64,000 nt of DNA from Lunatimonas salinarum (GTDB lineage: Bacteria > Bacteroidota > Bacteroidia > Cytophagales > Cyclobacteriaceae). The first letter of the stretch is position 1, and every line of letters starts with the position of its first letter. The stretch lies in the NCBI RefSeq assembly GCF_017811155.1, contig NZ_JACVCV010000011.1, positions 1 through 64,000 on the forward strand, in the 5' to 3' direction. Positions 53,886 through 63,607 of this stretch are shown piece by piece. The notes under the pieces are model-generated. The model had not been told where the DNA came from and made no database searches. It was given only the letters and a program-made list of their open reading frames with translations. Made by a program: the position numbers and the translations under genes.

Positions 53886-54764
53886 ATGAACCAACTAATC
53901 AAAAAACTGCGCAGGTATGAGATCATGCTCCGAAAGATTGCCAACAACCATCTCCAAGGAGACTATCAATCTATATTCAAAGGGGCGGGCTTGGAATTTG
54001 ATGATTTAAGGCCTTACCAATATGGTGACGATATCCGCACTGTAGAATGGAAGGTATCGGCAAAAGGACATGGGACTTTTGTAAAAACCTTTAAGGAAGA
54101 CAAAGATCAATCGGTCTACTTTCTGCTGGACATCAGCGGGTCCCAGGATATAGGCAGTAAAGAACAAAAAAAAATCGACACCAGTAAGGAAGTGGCCGGC
54201 GTACTCACACTCGCTGCGATATACGAAGGAAGCCAAGTAGGATTAATCAGTTATTCTGATCAAAAAGAAAAAATCATTGTGCCCGGCAAAGGGCCGAGGC
54301 AAGCGATCAAAGTCATCCAAGGAATTTTTAACCATACCAATAGATCTGTGAAAACAGACCTTAGGGGAATGTTTTCATTTTGCCTTAACCTCATAAAAAA
54401 GCGGAGCATCATTATCGTGATCTCTGACTTTATTGACGAAAACTACGAGCAGCCCTTAAAATCCTTGGCAAACAAACACGATGTGATCGCCATTCAGGTT
54501 ACTGACCCGCTCGAATCTGCTTTACCATCTTTGGGTATCATACCGGTTTATGACAAGGAACTCGGGAAAACTACGTGGGTAAATACGGCCTTTGGCGGCT
54601 TTGCAAAAAAGATCTTTCAGTCCTTCCACCAAGACAGGGAATCATTAAAAGATTTATGCAAAAAAAATCAAATCAATTACCTGCAGATTGACACAAGGCA
54701 AGACATTGTCTTACCTTTGATGGAACTATTTAAAATCCGAAACCGAAGCATGAAGCGTGGCTAA
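53886..54764 (+). CDS. DUF58 domain protein (Bat operon)
   Basis: A 292-residue DUF58 protein. The core FKGAGLEFDDLRPYQYGDD and RTVEWKVSAKGHGTFVKTF, then the von Willebrand A-like YFLLDISGSQD, are diagnostic. DUF58 proteins work with MoxR ATPases and Bat proteins in the aerotolerance/envelope-stress operon. A MoxR gene normally lies directly upstream but none is present here; the upstream gene is on the other strand. It overlaps the next gene by 8 bp. Confidence 0.88.
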   Translation: MNQLIKKLRRYEIMLRKIANNHLQGDYQSIFKGAGLEFDDLRPYQYGDDIRTVEWKVSAKGHGTFVKTFKEDKDQSVYFLLDISGSQDIGSKEQKKIDTSKEVAGVLTLAAIYEGSQVGLISYSDQKEKIIVPGKGPRQAIKVIQGIFNHTNRSVKTDLRGMFSFCLNLIKKRSIIIVISDFIDENYEQPLKSLANKHDVIAIQVTDPLESALPSLGIIPVYDKELGKTTWVNTAFGGFAKKIFQSFHQDRESLKDLCKKNQINYLQIDTRQDIVLPLMELFKIRNRSMKRG

Positions 54765-55656
54765 AACAGGCTATATTTACTTTATTCTATTTTTATTGAT
54801 CGCCCAGTTCAAATTGCCTGCACAGGAAGTAAGGGTTCGTGGGTATTTTATGCAGGATTCGGCCAAGTTAGGAGAACGTGTAACCTACGTGCTCAAAGCA
54901 GAATACCCTGCTGACATGAACCTGTTGTTCCCCGATTCGCTGCATAATTTTGGCAGCATGGAATATCTGGGAAAACAGACCTTCCGTTCGGTTACCCGGG
55001 ACACCCTTACGACAGACAGCGCACTGTATTTCCTGGCCAACTTCTCGTTAGAACCGGTGAAAATGTACCATTTGCCGGTGTTTGAGATATTGCGGTACGA
55101 CAGCATCACCCACCGGCCCGCAGATGCGCCTTTGGCACTGAAACTGGTTATCGATGAACTCCCTGACGCCCTGGCATTTCAAGAAACAAACGCATACCAA
55201 AAACTACAACGCGGCTTTAATTACCCCATACTTATTTTGATGACGGTGGTAGTCTGTATTCTCCTCGCTGCGGGTTATGTATTCTTTGGCGACCGACTGA
55301 ATCGACAGTGGCTTATCTACCTTGAGAAAAAACGAAGGCAGCGATTTGTTTTACGATGGGATAAGGCACAGGCGGTTTTCTTTGAAAAAAAGGACTTAGA
55401 AGCTGCCGATGAGCTCTTGGGGGTATGGAGAGGTTACATGGAGTCGTTGACAGGTCGGCCTTTTCGAGAGTGGACTTCTACCGAGATTGCCCAAAACCTC
55501 GAGCAGCCAGAACTGGTAAAGGACTTAAGAGAAATCGAAGTAGTCATCTATGCAAACCGAGTAACCGAAGGCATCAGGAAAGCCTGTGAACGTATTTCTT
55601 CGTTAACAGAACAGGAATTCCAAAGAAAAATTAAAAATCTCCACGGCCATGAATGA
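54757..55656 (+). CDS. Membrane-anchored Bat-operon protein
   Basis: A 299-residue protein with a GTG start inside the DUF58 gene. It has a signal-like N-terminus (residues ~5-22), a strand-rich periplasmic part (~25-150) resembling the BatD-type immunoglobulin-like fold, one membrane helix (~152-174, YPILILMTVVVCILLAAGYV) and a charged cytoplasmic helix region. It is probably the BatD-like partner that links DUF58 to the VWA protein. The match to a named family is weak. It overlaps the VWA gene by 8 bp. Confidence 0.65.
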   Translation: MAKTGYIYFILFLLIAQFKLPAQEVRVRGYFMQDSAKLGERVTYVLKAEYPADMNLLFPDSLHNFGSMEYLGKQTFRSVTRDTLTTDSALYFLANFSLEPVKMYHLPVFEILRYDSITHRPADAPLALKLVIDELPDALAFQETNAYQKLQRGFNYPILILMTVVVCILLAAGYVFFGDRLNRQWLIYLEKKRRQRFVLRWDKAQAVFFEKKDLEAADELLGVWRGYMESLTGRPFREWTSTEIAQNLEQPELVKDLREIEVVIYANRVTEGIRKACERISSLTEQEFQRKIKNLHGHE

Positions 55657-56689
55657 CATGAACAGCTATTTTTCGTGGACCTGGTTTACGCCAGAAACTT
55701 TCCGATCCTATGAATGGGAAAATCTTTGGGCACTACACTTGCTTTGGGTAATCCCTCTTTTACTGCTGATCCGAAAGTTTACGAAAATCCTGAAAAACCC
55801 CCGCTTGGAATTATCTATTCCGAAAATGGCTCCGAGATCCAACCCATGGACTTACCTAAGACTGGTACCTATGGGTTTTTTCACCCTTTGCATGTGGATG
55901 GTAATTATTTCCCTGGCAAGGCCTCAGCGAACAAATGAAAAAGTAGAGCAATTTACAGAAGGCATCGATATCATGTTGGTATTGGATATCTCTGAATCCA
56001 TGGATTTACAGGATTTCACCCCCAATAGACTGGAAGCAGCCAAAGTAACCGCAACGGAATTTATTGAAGGAAGATTTGGAGACCGGATAGGAGTCGTGAT
56101 CTTCTCTGGAGAAGCATTCTCACTGGCACCGCTAACCACCGACTATGATTTGCTTAAAGACTTGATCAAAGATATTTCGTTTAATATGATGGATGCCAAA
56201 GGTACGGCGATAGGGAGCGCATTGTCCGTTGCGACCAATCGAATGAGGGAATCTGAAGCCAATTCGAAGGTCATGGTATTGCTCAGCGACGGAGACAATA
56301 ATGCCGGAAATGTGGACCCAATTTTTGCCGCCCAACTCGCGGAGGCAATGAATATCAAAATCTATACAATTGCCGTAGGCAAAGACGGTATGGTTCCCTA
56401 CGGAACCGACTTTTTTGGTAGGCCGCAGATGGTGGAGAGCTATCTCAATGAAACCACCCTCAGGGATATCGCCCGTATAGCAAAAGGAAGGTTCTATCGT
56501 GCAGCTGATGGTGATGCCCTCGAAGGAATATTCGACGAAATCGATGAACTTGAGAAGGCCGAGATTACCGAGTCTCGGTATAAGGAAACCATCGACTTCT
56601 ACCGAGTATATCTCCTGTGGGGGATGGGCTTTTTCTTCGTTTGGCTTCTGCTTAAAAATACGTTCTTCAACAATTTCTTAATCGATTGA
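55649..56689 (+). CDS. batA: BatA-like VWA-domain membrane protein
   Basis: A 346-residue protein with two N-terminal membrane helices (~28-45 and ~70-90), a von Willebrand A domain (~105-290) with the metal-ion (MIDAS) site DISESM, the threonine in TAIGSAL and the aspartate in LLSDGDNNAG, and a C-terminal membrane helix. This is the BatA type of the aerotolerance operon. BatB, BatC and a MoxR gene, often part of the same operon, are absent from this window. Confidence 0.87.
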   Translation: MNDMNSYFSWTWFTPETFRSYEWENLWALHLLWVIPLLLLIRKFTKILKNPRLELSIPKMAPRSNPWTYLRLVPMGFFTLCMWMVIISLARPQRTNEKVEQFTEGIDIMLVLDISESMDLQDFTPNRLEAAKVTATEFIEGRFGDRIGVVIFSGEAFSLAPLTTDYDLLKDLIKDISFNMMDAKGTAIGSALSVATNRMRESEANSKVMVLLSDGDNNAGNVDPIFAAQLAEAMNIKIYTIAVGKDGMVPYGTDFFGRPQMVESYLNETTLRDIARIAKGRFYRAADGDALEGIFDEIDELEKAEITESRYKETIDFYRVYLLWGMGFFFVWLLLKNTFFNNFLID

Positions 56690-56746
56690 CATAGCGGTAA
56701 ATAACTATTTTAAGCACCAACTAATCCCTCTTTCGGAGTTGTCTTG

Positions 56747-57271
56747 TTAAAAATGCCTACGATTTAGGATCTCAGAAACCACCACGGCCTCTCTTAACGT
56801 ATTCGGATTCTTCAAAAGTTGCGCATAGGGATTTCTGTTGCTTTTCGTAGACAGAGATGCTACGTTGCCGAGAATCCGCTTATCATCGTGGATATCCACC
56901 TGATCGTCCAACTTTACAAGGGGCTGTTTACTTTGATATTTTTCATAAGCTTCAGCCACTCTTCCGCGAGCCGCAGAAGGCGCTACCTCTTCCCTCACCA
57001 CATACGGCTTGGTTACGGGGGCATCTTTGATCTCAGGCTCTTTAGGTCTACCCGTGGGCACCAAATCATCTTCCTTTTCACCTTGTTGCTTTCGGATTTC
57101 CCTTAATAAATCCTCGAAAGTCCCCCTTCTGGGAATATCCTGCGGAGCATCCCGATTTTCACCTGTTGCTTCCCCTTCCTTTGGCAAACCCTTCTTTTGT
57201 TGGAGCGCTGAGTAAATGAAGTAAATGACAACCGCAATGATGTAAAATATAGTTCCTGCATCCATGCGCAT
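56747..57271 (-). CDS. Single-pass membrane protein of unknown function
   Basis: A 174-residue protein with one N-terminal membrane helix (TIFYIIAVVIYFIYSALQQ, ~6-24) and a charged, proline- and acid-rich cytoplasmic part without recognisable domain; the C-terminus NPYAQLLKNPNTLREAVVVS followed by EILNRRHF is helical and looks like a conserved tail of a small Bacteroidota family. It is alone on its strand and convergent to the Bat operon. Confidence 0.7.
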   Translation of the reverse strand: MRMDAGTIFYIIAVVIYFIYSALQQKKGLPKEGEATGENRDAPQDIPRRGTFEDLLREIRKQQGEKEDDLVPTGRPKEPEIKDAPVTKPYVVREEVAPSAARGRVAEAYEKYQSKQPLVKLDDQVDIHDDKRILGNVASLSTKSNRNPYAQLLKNPNTLREAVVVSEILNRRHF

Positions 57272-57356
57272 GAAGTTACGGAAATGTGGGAATAATATGA
57301 AGAAAGGACCGGATTAAAAATAATGCTAACCCTTCAAGAAACAGCAGGTGCCAAAT

Positions 57357-57391
57357 CCAAAACAGCCATCTCCCCCGCAGGAAGATGGCTG
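57357..57391 (-). terminator. Terminator of the bactofilin gene
   Basis: CAGCCATCT (57363-57371) and AGATGGCTG (57383-57391) form a perfect 9-bp stem; on the minus strand it is followed by TTTTGG. It ends 22 bp after the bactofilin stop. Confidence 0.65.
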
Positions 57392-57412
57392 CTAACTACT
57401 TCAAAAACATGC

Positions 57413-57859
57413 TTACCCTACCGATAGGTGAAGGCTGCTAATACTCCTTCTATCAGCATTAAAGTCAATAGGTTCCATAGCACCGACGTTTTGGTGTTCC
57501 GCGGATAGCCTCCCCAAGTTGGCCTCAACGGTGGCTCCCGGTTCTATTTGGAAATGTACAGACCGCAGGGTACCGCTGACGCTACCTGTTGCTTCGATCT
57601 TTGCCAATTCACCAACCAAGGCTTCACCGACAAACTCCCCCATTACACAGAGGTTGGCGGCCCTTACATTCCCAATTACATGACCCGTCTTGCCTATCAC
57701 AACCTTCTTCGAAGTCGTGATATTGCCTTCTATTACACCCTCTATCCGAATGTCACAAGTGGACTCTAAGTCACCGATCATTTTAAACCCATCGGCGAAA
57801 AAGGAAGAAATGACCATCCCCTTATGTACGCCCTCTGAACCTCTGCTACTTTTCCACAT
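57413..57859 (-). CDS. Bactofilin
   Basis: A 148-residue bactofilin, a polymer-forming cytoskeletal protein with a short right-handed beta-helix. The core runs from FADGFKMIGDLESTCDIRIEG through GNITTSKKVVIGKTGHVIGN to VGELAKIEATGSVSGTL. The start at 57859 (MWKSSRG) is preferred since the family begins shortly before the helix; the frame is open for 20 further residues to 57919. It likely supports cell shape or envelope organisation. It has its own terminator. Confidence 0.88.
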   Translation of the reverse strand: MWKSSRGSEGVHKGMVISSFFADGFKMIGDLESTCDIRIEGVIEGNITTSKKVVIGKTGHVIGNVRAANLCVMGEFVGEALVGELAKIEATGSVSGTLRSVHFQIEPGATVEANLGRLSAEHQNVGAMEPIDFNADRRSISSLHLSVG

Positions 57860-57919
57860 ATTATATTTCTTTAGGTGATTAGTTATTAAACGAAAGCCAA
57901 AAAAATCACGGAATGCCAA

Positions 57920-58468
57920 AGAAGCGTTCCGGTATAGATCGAATTAAAGCATATTTCCATGGATTTACAACGGTAAATTTCACAAAGCAAATTGCCTACC
58001 ACAACCGGAAAAAAATTGTGTATGAGGATAGTACGTATGTTTAAAAAACCACCAACCTTCCCCGAATCCTTTGTTTTGCAATTATTAGACTAATCCAATA
58101 TCCAACTGCCTTTTACAAAAAATCACAGCGGTTAAAATACGTCTTTTGTTTTACCAATTACAAAATTCCTGCAATAAAAGGAATTCACCCCTCATCCGAT
58201 AGTACTTTTTCATTTAGGATATCCAGCACATTATTAGACATCAACGGCACTTTACAAACTTCAAACTAACAATTAATCGAATATTTACATTTTTAAATCA
58301 TTTATTTTAACAATAAAGAAAACACAAAATTTTATACCATATAAAATCTGGCATAGAAATATTTATTTTTAAGAATTTACGCTTACCTTGCAACGTAAGC
58401 GATTTTTAATCGGATGTGAAGGCACAAGAAGAATTACATCAAATCACCTAATCAAAAAGAGATAAACC
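57920..58468. other. Long AT-rich region upstream of the response regulator
   Basis: No gene is seen. The right part is very AT-rich (58261-58380). It ends in a 7-bp palindrome CGCTTAC/GTAAGCG (58380-58386 with 58395-58401) that overlaps a promoter-like TACCTTGC (58384-58391). Confidence 0.5.
58380..58401. promoter_or_regulatory. Palindrome over a promoter-like box
   Basis: CGCTTAC and GTAAGCG flank 8 bp, and TACCTTGC (58384-58391) lies between and across the left arm, about 77 bp before the response regulator start. It could be an operator. Confidence 0.35.
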
Positions 58469-58882
58469 ATGAAGAAGAAACTAACGACACTAATCGTCGA
58501 TGACGACAAACTGGCGTTGCATTACATTATGAGAATGGCCAAGGAAACGGAGATACCCGGCACATTTCATACAGCAGAAAATGGACGGGAGGCACTCGAA
58601 AAACTGGAATCCTTGCACGACCAATACGAGCAGTTTTTGGTTTTGCTGGACATAAACATGCCCGTAATGAACGGATGGGATTTTCTAAAAGCACTGGTTT
58701 CTAAACCCTATAGAAAGCAAATAATGGTCGTTATCGTGACATCTTCTACCTTGAAATCAGATAAGGAAATGTCCAAAAACTTCGAAGAAGTGATTGGTTT
58801 TATCGAAAAGCCCCTTGCTACAGCCACTTTGAGAGAAGTATTGCATCTTTTTGACAATAACCTGATTGTGACGAAAAATTAG
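58469..58882 (+). CDS. Single-domain response regulator
   Basis: A 137-residue stand-alone receiver: acidic triad in VDDDK (D11-D13), phospho-acceptor aspartate in LLDINMPVMNGWDF, threonine/serine in IVTSSTL and lysine in FIEKPL. It has no output domain, so it acts by protein contact, like CheY-type or phosphorelay proteins. No kinase lies next to it. It is followed by a strong terminator. Confidence 0.88.
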   Translation: MKKKLTTLIVDDDKLALHYIMRMAKETEIPGTFHTAENGREALEKLESLHDQYEQFLVLLDINMPVMNGWDFLKALVSKPYRKQIMVVIVTSSTLKSDKEMSKNFEEVIGFIEKPLATATLREVLHLFDNNLIVTKN

Positions 58883-58924
58883 CGGATAAGCCTTGACTAT
58901 GCTTAAACGACTTGGGCAAAAAAA

Positions 58925-58962
58925 AGCCGACAACCCCGTATGAGTAGTGTTGCCGGCTTTTT
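58925..58962 (+). terminator. Intrinsic terminator after the response regulator
   Basis: AGCCGACAAC (58925-58934) pairs with GTTGCCGGCT (58949-58958) with one mismatch, followed by a T run to 58962. The A run on the left side makes it potentially active on both strands, also ending the convergent gene at 59037. Confidence 0.8.
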
Positions 58963-59036
58963 GCTCGTAGCTGTATAAAAAACCAAATTTCGTGTGCGCT
59001 CTATTGCCAATCAAGTAATTTAAAAAATCAGTGCTT

Positions 59037-59570
59037 TTAACTTTGAAAACTCGTCTGAAAGGCAAGCTGATCGTTAAGAACCAGTTCACCTACTTTTCCT
59101 AAAATCCGTCGAAAATGCACACTGTCCTTCGTCTGACCTTCAAACCGAATCTTTGCGACTCCCGCACCATCCACCAAATAAATCGGATTCTGTACCCTGC
59201 GTGTTCCCTTTTTATCCTCGGCGTTTTCCAAAGACGCCATGAGGTTTTCATTCTGGTAAAAGACCGGAAACAAATCCTCGTCTGGTAGAAACGAATTGAT
59301 CCAATTTGTGCACTCCAAATGTTCTGCAAAGGATCGGCTGCTGAATCCTACCAACTGACAGTTCATATTGCGCAAACTTGCCAGAAAATCTTCCAGATTT
59401 TTTCGCTCATCTTCATTACTCGGAATCAAATCATAGGGATTGCTATAGATGAGCAGCCATTGATTTGTAAATAGCTTATTCAAAAACGTATTTCCGAAGT
59501 GGGTTTTAACGGGGATACTCGGTATCTTCTTGTTTACCCAGACCATGTGTTGATTTTCATATTGTCTCAT
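59037..59570 (-). CDS. Peroxiredoxin-fold protein lacking the peroxidatic cysteine
   Basis: A 177-residue protein whose pattern follows AhpC/TSA peroxiredoxins of the 1-Cys/Prx6 type: NQWLLIYSNPYDLIP, then NCQLVGFSSRSFAEHL, FPVFYQNENLMASL and NPIYLVDGAGVAKIRF. The active-site motif P-x-x-x-T-x-x-C starts at P45, but the cysteine position is N52 and the Thr position is I49, so peroxidase chemistry is not expected. Remaining cysteines are C71 and C87, in other places. It may have a structural or regulatory role, or be a drifting paralogue. The family call is by eye. Confidence 0.6.
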   Translation of the reverse strand: MRQYENQHMVWVNKKIPSIPVKTHFGNTFLNKLFTNQWLLIYSNPYDLIPSNEDERKNLEDFLASLRNMNCQLVGFSSRSFAEHLECTNWINSFLPDEDLFPVFYQNENLMASLENAEDKKGTRRVQNPIYLVDGAGVAKIRFEGQTKDSVHFRRILGKVGELVLNDQLAFQTSFQS

Positions 59571-59945
59571 TATTTCTAGAATTTATAACACCGCCTTTTG
59601 ATCCTTTGCTTAATATACTAAATATAACGTATAAAAAGTATTTTAGTGACTACTAACGACAATATTTCGACAAATCATGACAAAAATCATGTCAAAACCT
59701 GATGATTTAATTCCTCCTTGATAAATGAGCTCTGCAAATTTTTCAGAACGCCTCGAAAACTCCCAATCCAAGAAGAGAAAATGAAGCAGCTGTATTCAAA
59801 ATTTGAACCCTTGCCACACCGAAGGGGCAAGGCATTTCTCAGCTTCACGGATATAGGACAACGTTGGATTGACCTGGGATACCCGCCCGGGGTATTGTTA
59901 ATCTCCCTTATCTGCTTATTTTTGTCCTGATCAATCGTTTCTGTG
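59571..59945. other. Interval upstream of smc
   Basis: It holds AT-rich sequence on the left and an open frame (ATG 59781, 49 codons, ending 59930) with a hydrophobic C-terminus. I see no support for that frame beyond length, so it is not called as a gene. No clear TAnnTTTG box is seen. Confidence 0.4.
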
Positions 59946-62900
59946 ATGCAGCTTTCAAAACTAGAAGTTCGGGGATTTAAAAGCTTCGGTGACCGGGTCG
60001 TGATTCACTTCGACAAGGGCATTACAGGAATAGTAGGCCCCAATGGTTGCGGCAAATCCAATGTAGTAGATGCCATCCGTTGGGTCCTTGGCGAGCAAAA
60101 GACACGGATGCTTCGCTCGGACAAAATGGAGAATGTAATCTTCAATGGTACCAAGAGCCGAAAGCCGTTAAATATGGCAGAAGTCTCCCTTACTTTTGAC
60201 AATACAAAAAATCTGCTCCCCACAGAATATACTCAGGTAACTATCACCCGAAGGTACTACCGATCAGGGGAAAGCGAATACTTGTTAAATGGGATCAACT
60301 GCCGGCTGAAAGATATCACCAATCTTTTTATGGATACCGGTATCAATTCCAATAGCTATGCCATCATCGAGCTAAAAATGATCGATGAACTGCTCAATGA
60401 CAAAAACAACTCGAGAAGAGAGCTTTTTGAAGAAGCGGCAGGGATCTCGAAGTTTAAAACCAGAAAGAAAGAAACCCTCCGAAAACTGGAGGGCACCGAC
60501 GCAGACTTGGCCCGGGTAGAAGATTTACTCTATGAAATCGACAAAAACCTGAAATCCCTGGAAAAACAAGCACGCCAAACAGCAAGATATTTTGAGATCA
60601 AAAAAGAATACAAACAGGCAAGTATTGCTTTTGCCAAAAAAGGAGTTATCCATCAACGGGAAAGCCTGCTGGAGCTGAACCGACGCATACAAACCGAAAA
60701 CGACCTAAAACTGAGTATTCAGACGCAGCTTGCAGAGAAAGAAGCAAATTTAGAAACCCAAAAAGCGGCGCTTATCCAACGCGAAAAGACCCTCTCTTCA
60801 CGTCAAAAAGCCCTGAATGAACAAGTCAACAAAATCAGGCAGTTTGAAAGCGATAAAAAGATTAAAAACGAACGCCTGAGGTTTTTGGAAAACCGGGCGC
60901 AATCTCTACGGGAACAAATAACGCAGGACAAAAAGAGTAACGATAGAGCTGCCTTTTCAATAAGTTCATTGAAACAGGAAATGGCCATAGCAGAAAAATT
61001 ATTGGCCGAAAAAGAAGTCCAAGTAGGCAGTCTACGGGACATCTACGAGGAAAAAAAACGCCAACTTCACGTCATTCAGGAACGACAAAAGCAGCTTAAT
61101 AACGAGGTATCAATAAAAAAAGACCGGATTTACCAACTATCCAAATCTCAGGAAATCAAACAAATACAAGTATCCACCCTAAAACAGGAACTGGAAAAAA
61201 CCACCTCCGATGACAGCAACCAAGAAGAAACCCTGACGGAGTTTTCGGATAGACTCTTGGACATAAAAGCTACATTGGATGAAAAAATGGCCGGCCTCGG
61301 AACACTGAAAAACCAAGAAGAGGAACACCTGCAAAAATTGGAGGAGGCCAATCATACCGTGGATATTATCAAGGAAGAACTCACACAGCTCAGCCGAAAA
61401 CTGGACGCCAAACAAAACGAGTTCAACCTCACAAAATCCTTGGTGGAAAACCTTGAAGGCTTTCCAGAAGCGATTAAATTCCTGAAGAAACATTCCAACT
61501 GGGGCAAAGACATTCCGCTGCTATCGGATATACTCACTACTGAAGAAAAATACCGGGTCACCATCGAAAACTACCTGGAAAACTACATGAACTATTACGT
61601 GGTAGACACCTACCAGGAAGCGGTGACTGCGATTAACCTGCTCAGTGATGCCGCCAAAGGAAAAGCCAACTTCTTTGTGCTGGAGCATTTTGGCCGATTC
61701 AAGCCTTCTCATAGTAAGATCTATCCGAATACCATACCTGCTACCGAAATCATAGAATACGACGAAAAATACGCACGTTTGATTTCCTACATCCTTGACG
61801 ACGTATACATCGTAAGGGGAGGTATACAGGATATCCCGACAGAAGAGGAAGCTGTCTTCATTTCCGAAAACGCCAAATACATCAAACGAAAATTCAGCCT
61901 ATCGGGCGGGTCGGTAGGGCTATTTGAAGGTAAGCGAATAGGAAGGGCAAAGAATCTCGAAAAATTGGAGAAGGACATTAAAGACCTAACCCGAAAAATC
62001 TCAGGTGTACGTTCCAACTTGGATCAAAAGATATCCGAACTCCTAAAGCTCAAAGAGATCAGCTTCAAAAGCCAAATTGAAACCCTTCAGCAGCAAATCA
62101 ACGAAATCAACCAAGAATATGTCTCGGTCAAAACCAAAAAAGAACAACTTGGCGAGCTGCTCTCCTCCAACGCCACCAAAAAAGAGGATATTCTGGCCCG
62201 TATCGACACCCTCGTAGGCGAATTAGAGGAAATCTCACCGGTGTTAAACGAAGAACAAAAATCTTTTGCCGAATGGGAGGCCGAGCTTTTGGAAAAAAAC
62301 GAAGAAGTTCAGGAAGCGGCTGACCAGGTGACTCAGCACTCTCAAGCGTATAATGAAGAAAACATCCTCTACCACCAGCACATGAACAAATCCAATGCGC
62401 TGGAGCAAGAGATCTCTTTCAAGCAAAGTACCTATGAAAGCAGTAAAGAGCGAATAGAGAAGGGGCAGCAAGAGCTATCACAAATAGACCAGGAAATTCG
62501 AAACCTGATCGACAACAACGAACTACAAGATGATGAATTGATCGAACTGTACGGGGAAAAAGACCGGATCGAATACGGTGTAAATGAAGCCGAAAAGGAA
62601 TACTATGCGCACCGCGCGCTTATTGACGATATAGACAAAAACATTCGGGACAGTCAGCGGTCATTAACCAACATTGACACAGTGATCCTTGAACTTCAAC
62701 AAGCGCTGAACGATGTAAAGCTAAAACTAAACGGACTGCAAGAAAGGCTTAGCATTGAATTTGAACTGGATCTTGAAAAAATAATGGAGGAAGATCCAGA
62801 GGTGGATCCAGAATACCGGGATAAATCCGAGGAAACCATCCGAGAGGAAGTGAAAAAAGCAAAAGACCGCCTTGAAAAAATCGGCCCGATCAATCCAATG

Positions 62901-63497
62901 GCCATGGAAGCCTACGACGAAATCAAGGAGAGGCACGCCTTTATCACCGGACAGCGGGATGATTTGGTAAAGGCTAAAAACTCACTCCTCGAAACCATAC
63001 AAGAAATAGATGAAGTTGCCAAAGAGACGTTCTTAGGGGCATTTTCAAAAATAAAAGAAAACTTCGTCAAGGTATTTAGATCTCTCTTTACCGCTGAAGA
63101 TGACTGTGACTTAAAGCTTCTGGAGCCGGATAACCCCCTGGAAAGCGCCATAGAAATCATCGCCAAACCAAAAGGGAAAAGGCCACTTTCCATAAACCAA
63201 CTCTCTGGAGGTGAAAAAACCCTCACTGCTACCTCTCTGTTGTTTTCGATTTACCTCCTAAAGCCCGCTCCCTTTTGCATTTTTGACGAAGTGGATGCGC
63301 CATTGGATGATGCCAACATTGATAAGTTTAACCAAATCATTCAGACTTTTTCCAATGAGTCGCAATTTATCATAGTGACACATAATAAGCGTACAATGGC
63401 AAGTACAGACATTATCTATGGTATCACCATGATTGAAGCAGGAGTGTCTAGGGTAGTTCCGGTAGATCTTCGAGAACTAGTGGATGATATGCAATAG
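59946..63497 (+). CDS. smc: Chromosome segregation SMC protein
   Basis: A protein of 1183 residues from ATG 59946 (a GTG at 59943 adds one). Full SMC plan: N-terminal head with LEVRGFKSFGDRVVIHF and Walker A GPNGCGKSN, two long coiled coils (~170-500 and ~670-1010), a hinge (~510-660), and the C-terminal head with signature LSGGEKTLTATSLLFSIYLL and Walker B CIFDEVDAPLDD. It compacts and separates the chromosome together with ScpA/ScpB, which are not in this window. Normal length and strong conservation. Confidence 0.96.
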   Translation: MQLSKLEVRGFKSFGDRVVIHFDKGITGIVGPNGCGKSNVVDAIRWVLGEQKTRMLRSDKMENVIFNGTKSRKPLNMAEVSLTFDNTKNLLPTEYTQVTITRRYYRSGESEYLLNGINCRLKDITNLFMDTGINSNSYAIIELKMIDELLNDKNNSRRELFEEAAGISKFKTRKKETLRKLEGTDADLARVEDLLYEIDKNLKSLEKQARQTARYFEIKKEYKQASIAFAKKGVIHQRESLLELNRRIQTENDLKLSIQTQLAEKEANLETQKAALIQREKTLSSRQKALNEQVNKIRQFESDKKIKNERLRFLENRAQSLREQITQDKKSNDRAAFSISSLKQEMAIAEKLLAEKEVQVGSLRDIYEEKKRQLHVIQERQKQLNNEVSIKKDRIYQLSKSQEIKQIQVSTLKQELEKTTSDDSNQEETLTEFSDRLLDIKATLDEKMAGLGTLKNQEEEHLQKLEEANHTVDIIKEELTQLSRKLDAKQNEFNLTKSLVENLEGFPEAIKFLKKHSNWGKDIPLLSDILTTEEKYRVTIENYLENYMNYYVVDTYQEAVTAINLLSDAAKGKANFFVLEHFGRFKPSHSKIYPNTIPATEIIEYDEKYARLISYILDDVYIVRGGIQDIPTEEEAVFISENAKYIKRKFSLSGGSVGLFEGKRIGRAKNLEKLEKDIKDLTRKISGVRSNLDQKISELLKLKEISFKSQIETLQQQINEINQEYVSVKTKKEQLGELLSSNATKKEDILARIDTLVGELEEISPVLNEEQKSFAEWEAELLEKNEEVQEAADQVTQHSQAYNEENILYHQHMNKSNALEQEISFKQSTYESSKERIEKGQQELSQIDQEIRNLIDNNELQDDELIELYGEKDRIEYGVNEAEKEYYAHRALIDDIDKNIRDSQRSLTNIDTVILELQQALNDVKLKLNGLQERLSIEFELDLEKIMEEDPEVDPEYRDKSEETIREEVKKAKDRLEKIGPINPMAMEAYDEIKERHAFITGQRDDLVKAKNSLLETIQEIDEVAKETFLGAFSKIKENFVKVFRSLFTAEDDCDLKLLEPDNPLESAIEIIAKPKGKRPLSINQLSGGEKTLTATSLLFSIYLLKPAPFCIFDEVDAPLDDANIDKFNQIIQTFSNESQFIIVTHNKRTMASTDIIYGITMIEAGVSRVVPVDLRELVDDMQ

Positions 63498-63547
63498 CCG
63501 CATTGAGGATTGCGTATCCGCTGAATAGGTAACGATACGCTTCGTAG

Positions 63548-63585
63548 AAAAAAAGAGGCCAGCCCAACCTGGACCGACCTCTCTC
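63548..63585 (-). terminator. Probable terminator of the YeeE/YedE-like gene
   Basis: AGAGG (63554-63558) pairs with CCTCT (63578-63582), with partly paired sequence between; on the minus strand it is followed by a run of T (complement of 63548-63554). Confidence 0.55.
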
Positions 63586-63607
63586 ATCAACACTAAACTC
63601 AAAAATC

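Noticed and set aside
59781-59930. Small frame with a hydrophobic C-terminus before smc
   Set aside because: No recognisable family and no promoter box; length alone is weak support.
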